DNA of 8,173 bases from Candidatus Poseidoniaceae archaeon (lineage in GTDB: Archaea > Thermoplasmatota > Poseidoniia > Poseidoniales > Poseidoniaceae): the NCBI GenBank assembly GCA_013330765.1, contig DUHU01000223.1, positions 1 through 8,173 of the forward strand, in the 5' to 3' direction. Made by a program: the position numbers and the translations under genes. The notes below the pieces were generated by a model, which was given only the letters and a program-made list of their open reading frames with translations, searched no databases and was not told the origin of the DNA. Of the stretch, positions 6,195-8,173 are shown one piece after another (the first letter of the stretch is position 1; every line of letters starts with the position of its first letter).

Positions 6195-7033
6195 TGGGTC
6201 AACGCAGCAACGTTCCGTTGCCGACGGACCCCTATCGATTGACCGTAGTTCTCGTCGGGGTCTCTCACCCCGGGAACCTTGGTGCGGTCTGCAGAGGGAT
6301 GTTGAACCATGGGTTTGATCGGTTGCGCTTGGTGAATCCGCAATGCACCATCGACGATGAAGCACGCAGCAGGGCCAAGCACGCAGGCATCATTCTGGAC
6401 GATGTAAGCGTCCATTCCACATTAGAGGATGCCGTCTCCGACACCACGCTGGTTGTTGGAACGTCTGGGAAGCGTGAACTCGGTCGGAAAACCGTCTTCC
6501 GCCATTTCTTGTATCCTTGGGATTTGGCGGCCAGGTTGGAGCACGGCGAAGGCCACATCGCTCTGGTTTTTGGCGAGGAAGGAAAAGGACTCTCTCACGA
6601 AGACCTTGCGCGATGCGACATGTTGGCGACCCTCCCCACATGGGAAGGCTATCCAATTGCCAATTTGAGCCACGCCGTGACGCTTTTCCTCTACGAATTG
6701 CACAGAATGCGAGTTCATACAAGGCAAGGGCGCGATGCTGCCTTACCGGACGTCGTCCCCCTTCATGTTCGCAACGACCCGGGCTTACGGAAGGCGTTCA
6801 GAGAAAGCATCGAACAATTTGCCGCGGTGCTTCCTGGCCTTGACGAGCGACGAATGAGCATCCGACAGGCCTTGATTCGTCAGGCGGCCAAAGGGGGAGC
6901 TTCCGACGACGAGCTCACGCGTTTGCTGGGTGCTTACCTCGACGCAACCACTGCATTGCAACGTGTTGCAGGCGATGAGGCTTGGTTGAAACAGCGCCGC
7001 CGCCGCCTTCCCTTGCGGGATGAAGAGTCCTAA
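6194..7033 (+). CDS. trmJ: TrmJ-like tRNA 2'-O-methyltransferase (SPOUT family)
   Basis: This 279-residue protein belongs to the SpoU/TrmH-type SPOUT methyltransferases, knotted dimeric enzymes that use S-adenosylmethionine. Motif 1 is PGNLGAVCRGMLNHGF (26-41, with Asn28 and Arg34). Motif 2 is LVFGEEGKGLSHEDLARCD (124-142), the FGxExxGL signature. Motif 3 is PIANLSHAVTLFLYEL (154-169), holding the Asn-Leu-Ser/Ala and the helix of the SAM-binding knot. The approximately 110-residue C-terminal helical extension is the usual TrmJ layout, and TrmJ enzymes methylate the 2'-OH of nucleotide 32 in tRNA. The exact substrate cannot be read from sequence, and other TrmH-like functions remain possible. 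It ends the translation operon, and its TAA interlocks with the TAG of queD on the other strand, leaving no room for a separate terminator. Confidence 0.85.
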   Translation: MGQRSNVPLPTDPYRLTVVLVGVSHPGNLGAVCRGMLNHGFDRLRLVNPQCTIDDEARSRAKHAGIILDDVSVHSTLEDAVSDTTLVVGTSGKRELGRKTVFRHFLYPWDLAARLEHGEGHIALVFGEEGKGLSHEDLARCDMLATLPTWEGYPIANLSHAVTLFLYELHRMRVHTRQGRDAALPDVVPLHVRNDPGLRKAFRESIEQFAAVLPGLDERRMSIRQALIRQAAKGGASDDELTRLLGAYLDATTALQRVAGDEAWLKQRRRRLPLRDEES

Positions 7034-7479
7034 GGCCTGTACGTGGCCCAAGATTTGGGTGTCTCTCGAACGTGCAACGCTTCGAGATGCAACCGATCCC
7101 CATAACTGGCCTTCAGAGCCTTGTCGACCCGTGCATAGGCCCATGCGGCGAGGTGTTCAGCCGTGGGTGGGAACGGAAGCACCACGGTCCTGTGTGAGGG
7201 GCCCATGGCCTCGCAGGCCGCCCTCCCTGCAACGTCGGTGTCCTGGACCAAAAACGCGTGATCCACGACGTCGTGAATCTCTTCCGTGAGGATGCGCGAA
7301 ATGTCTGCGAAGTCCAAGACCATTCCAGCATCTGGTGCATCGGCATCTCCAACCAACTCACCGCTCACTTCTGCTTCGAAGCGGTACCTGTGACCGTGCA
7401 AATGCGCACATTTGCTGCTGTGGTTTGGGACGCGGTGGCCGGTATCGGTTTCCACCCATCGTCGGATTGTCGTGGTCAT
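7030..7479 (-). CDS. queD: 6-carboxy-5,6,7,8-tetrahydropterin synthase QueD
   Basis: This 149-residue protein matches the QueD/6-pyruvoyltetrahydropterin synthase family. It converts 7,8-dihydroneopterin triphosphate to 6-carboxytetrahydropterin on the way to preQ0, the precursor of archaeosine in archaeal tRNA. Zinc ligands are expected at His15 (GHRVP) and at His28 and His30 of CAHLHGH. Cys24 is the catalytic cysteine in the CxxxHGH pattern typical of QueD. Further landmarks are MVLDFADI (53-60), VVDHAFL with the Asp73-His74 pair, PTAEHLAAW (105-113) and the substrate-binding Glu139 in HVRETP. All key residues are present, so it should be active. The ATG at 7479 overlaps the msrB TGA (ATGA), and a strong GAGGAGGA lies 6 bases upstream. 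Its last four bases overlap the end of trmJ. It is the last gene of the queC-like/msrB/queD set. Confidence 0.94.
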   Translation of the reverse strand: MTTTIRRWVETDTGHRVPNHSSKCAHLHGHRYRFEAEVSGELVGDADAPDAGMVLDFADISRILTEEIHDVVDHAFLVQDTDVAGRAACEAMGPSHRTVVLPFPPTAEHLAAWAYARVDKALKASYGDRLHLEALHVRETPKSWATYRP

Positions 7480-7871
7480 GCTTCGTCCTCCTCAAACGTC
7501 AGGCACACGGAGTTGATGCAATAACGTTCACCGCCATGCTTCCGTGGTCCGTCGTTGAAGACGTGCCCAAGATGGGCATCACACACGGAGCACCTGACTT
7601 CGACGCGCACCATTCCATGCGACCTGTCTTCGATTCGGACGATGTTCGCTTGTGCTTCCTCCGTGTGGAAGGCGGGCCAACCGCAGCCGCTTTCGAATTT
7701 GGCATCGGATCGGAACAAAGGATGATTGCAACAAACACATCTGTAGAGGCCGCTTCGCTTTTCGTTGAGCAACATCCCTGTGTACGGGCGTTCTGTCCCT
7801 GCTTCTCGTGTGACGTGATACGCCAATGGCGACAGCATGGCTCGCCATTCAGCATCGGTTTTCTCGGTCAT
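7476..7871 (-). CDS. msrB: Peptide-methionine (R)-S-oxide reductase MsrB
   Basis: This 131-residue enzyme reduces the R epimer of methionine sulfoxide in proteins, repairing oxidative damage in the cytoplasm. No signal peptide is visible. Family motifs appear in order: TERPYTG (26-32), the first zinc CxxC at Cys45 and Cys48 (RCVCC), SGCGWPAF (61-68), the second zinc CxxC at Cys94 and Cys97, LGHVFNDGP (101-109), and GERYCINS with catalytic Cys118. Cys63 in SGCGWPAF is a candidate resolving cysteine, as in many MsrB. The ATG at 7871 gives the normal family N-terminus (TEKTDAEWRAMLSP). Longer in-frame starts (7886, 8093) would run back through the upstream queC-like gene and add unrelated sequence. 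It starts one base after the upstream TGA (TGAGATG) and overlaps queD by four bases. Its place between two deazaguanine-pathway genes is unusual. Confidence 0.95.
   Translation of the reverse strand: MTEKTDAEWRAMLSPLAYHVTREAGTERPYTGMLLNEKRSGLYRCVCCNHPLFRSDAKFESGCGWPAFHTEEAQANIVRIEDRSHGMVRVEVRCSVCDAHLGHVFNDGPRKHGGERYCINSVCLTFEEDEA
7486..7493 (-). promoter_or_regulatory. Shine-Dalgarno site of queD inside the end of msrB
   Basis: GAGGAGGA on the minus strand, 6 bases before the queD ATG at 7479. The same bases encode part of the acidic C-terminus (EEDE) of MsrB, so one stretch serves both as protein code and as ribosome-binding site. Confidence 0.6.
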
Positions 7872-7872
7872 C

Positions 7873-8173
7873 TCATTCCCCCCCATGCGCTGCCCTGAGG
7901 GCAAGTGCGTTGGCCAAAACGTCGTCCCACGGTTTGACGTATGGAATGGGATCGACACGACCGATGTCGTGGAATGCAAGGATGCGTTCGACGTCAGAAC
8001 CGGTCGTGCCGAGGGATCGGCCATCGGCATCCGGAGCGTAGGACGTGAGGGTGTTGGAAAGGATGGTGTCGAAGTCGAGGTTGAGGTCATCACATGATTT
8101 CAGACCGTCCATGAGGATCCCTGCTTTGTCCAAATGCAGGTACGGCAAATCGAAGTTCACGTGGTCAGCGTCC
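7873..8173 (-). CDS. QueC-like protein, C-terminal part, lacking the zinc cysteines
   Basis: The frame is open to the right edge, so only the last 99 residues are visible. They follow the C-terminus of QueC, the ATP-dependent 7-cyano-7-deazaguanine (preQ0) synthase. The LDKA segment (HLDKAGILMDGL), then TLTSY where QueC has TLxCY, PDADGRSLGTTGSD where QueC has a G-x-C-G-x-C-x-x-C cluster, and GRVDPIPYV at the end all line up without gaps against the family as I remember it. The four positions that should be zinc-binding Cys are Ser, Leu, Thr and Asp (codons at 8041-8043, 8011-8013, 8002-8004, 7993-7995). The ATP-binding N-terminal half lies outside the window, so activity cannot be judged. 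Neighbouring queD supports a 7-deazaguanine role, but a diverged paralogue with another job is possible. Its TGA is one base before the msrB ATG. Confidence 0.8.
   Translation of the reverse strand, partial: DADHVNFDLPYLHLDKAGILMDGLKSCDDLNLDFDTILSNTLTSYAPDADGRSLGTTGSDVERILAFHDIGRVDPIPYVKPWDDVLANALALRAAHGGE

Noticed and set aside
5721..6365. Minus-strand open frame of 214 codons across rps17e, the 72-aa gene and trmJ
   Set aside because: It is antisense to rps17e and trmJ, which have clear family motifs, and its product looks like random His/Arg-rich sequence.
7335..7898. Plus-strand open frame of 187 codons opposite msrB and queD
   Set aside because: It is antisense to two enzymes whose catalytic and metal-binding residues are all intact.
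7872..8093. N-terminal extension of MsrB by up to 74 residues
   Set aside because: The extra part is a shifted reading of the queC-like gene, rich in Ser and Thr, and does not resemble MsrB. The ATG at 7871 gives the normal family start.

Overview
The window looks archaeal and most resembles a marine Group II euryarchaeote (Poseidoniales), though there is no rRNA or other marker here to prove the lineage. The support is a run of archaeal/eukaryotic-type ribosomal proteins (S19e, L39e, L31e, S17e), very compact gene packing, TATA-like elements close to start codons, and large Ig-like cell-surface proteins with a membrane anchor and a short Trp/Tyr-rich cytoplasmic tail. Every non-coding gap is under 100 bases. 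I see no tRNA, rRNA, CRISPR array, insertion sequence or other mobile element.

Left block (1-4739, all minus strand). A 298-residue protein with two membrane spans and an exported central domain is followed by a 1162-residue exported protein. The latter has a lipobox-like signal, a chain of beta-sandwich repeats, a C-terminal membrane span and a cytoplasmic tail. Next come a 55-residue two-helix membrane peptide and, through an ATGA overlap, the start of a gene that runs off the left edge. This looks like a cell-envelope cluster of unknown job. The 1162-residue gene has its own TATA-like box about 25 bases before its ATG, which suggests a leaderless transcript.

Middle block (4828-7033, plus strand). 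An 88-base divergent spacer with one AT-rich element separates the envelope genes from a translation operon: rps19e, rpl39e, rpl31e, rps17e, an unrecognised 72-residue protein, and a TrmJ-like tRNA 2'-O-methyltransferase. Three of its junctions share one design: the upstream TGA is part of a GAGGT-type Shine-Dalgarno sequence and exactly 9 bases separate stop from start. The operon therefore combines ribosome components with a tRNA-modifying enzyme.

Right block (7030-8173, minus strand). It converges on trmJ with interlocked stop codons. In transcription order it holds the C-terminal part of a QueC-like protein (runs off the right edge), MsrB (methionine-R-sulfoxide reductase) and QueD (6-carboxytetrahydropterin synthase), all tightly coupled. 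QueC and QueD belong to the preQ0/7-deazaguanine pathway that feeds archaeosine in archaeal tRNA. The most notable observation is that the QueC-like protein keeps the family's C-terminal framework but has lost all four zinc-binding cysteines, while QueD and MsrB keep their key residues.
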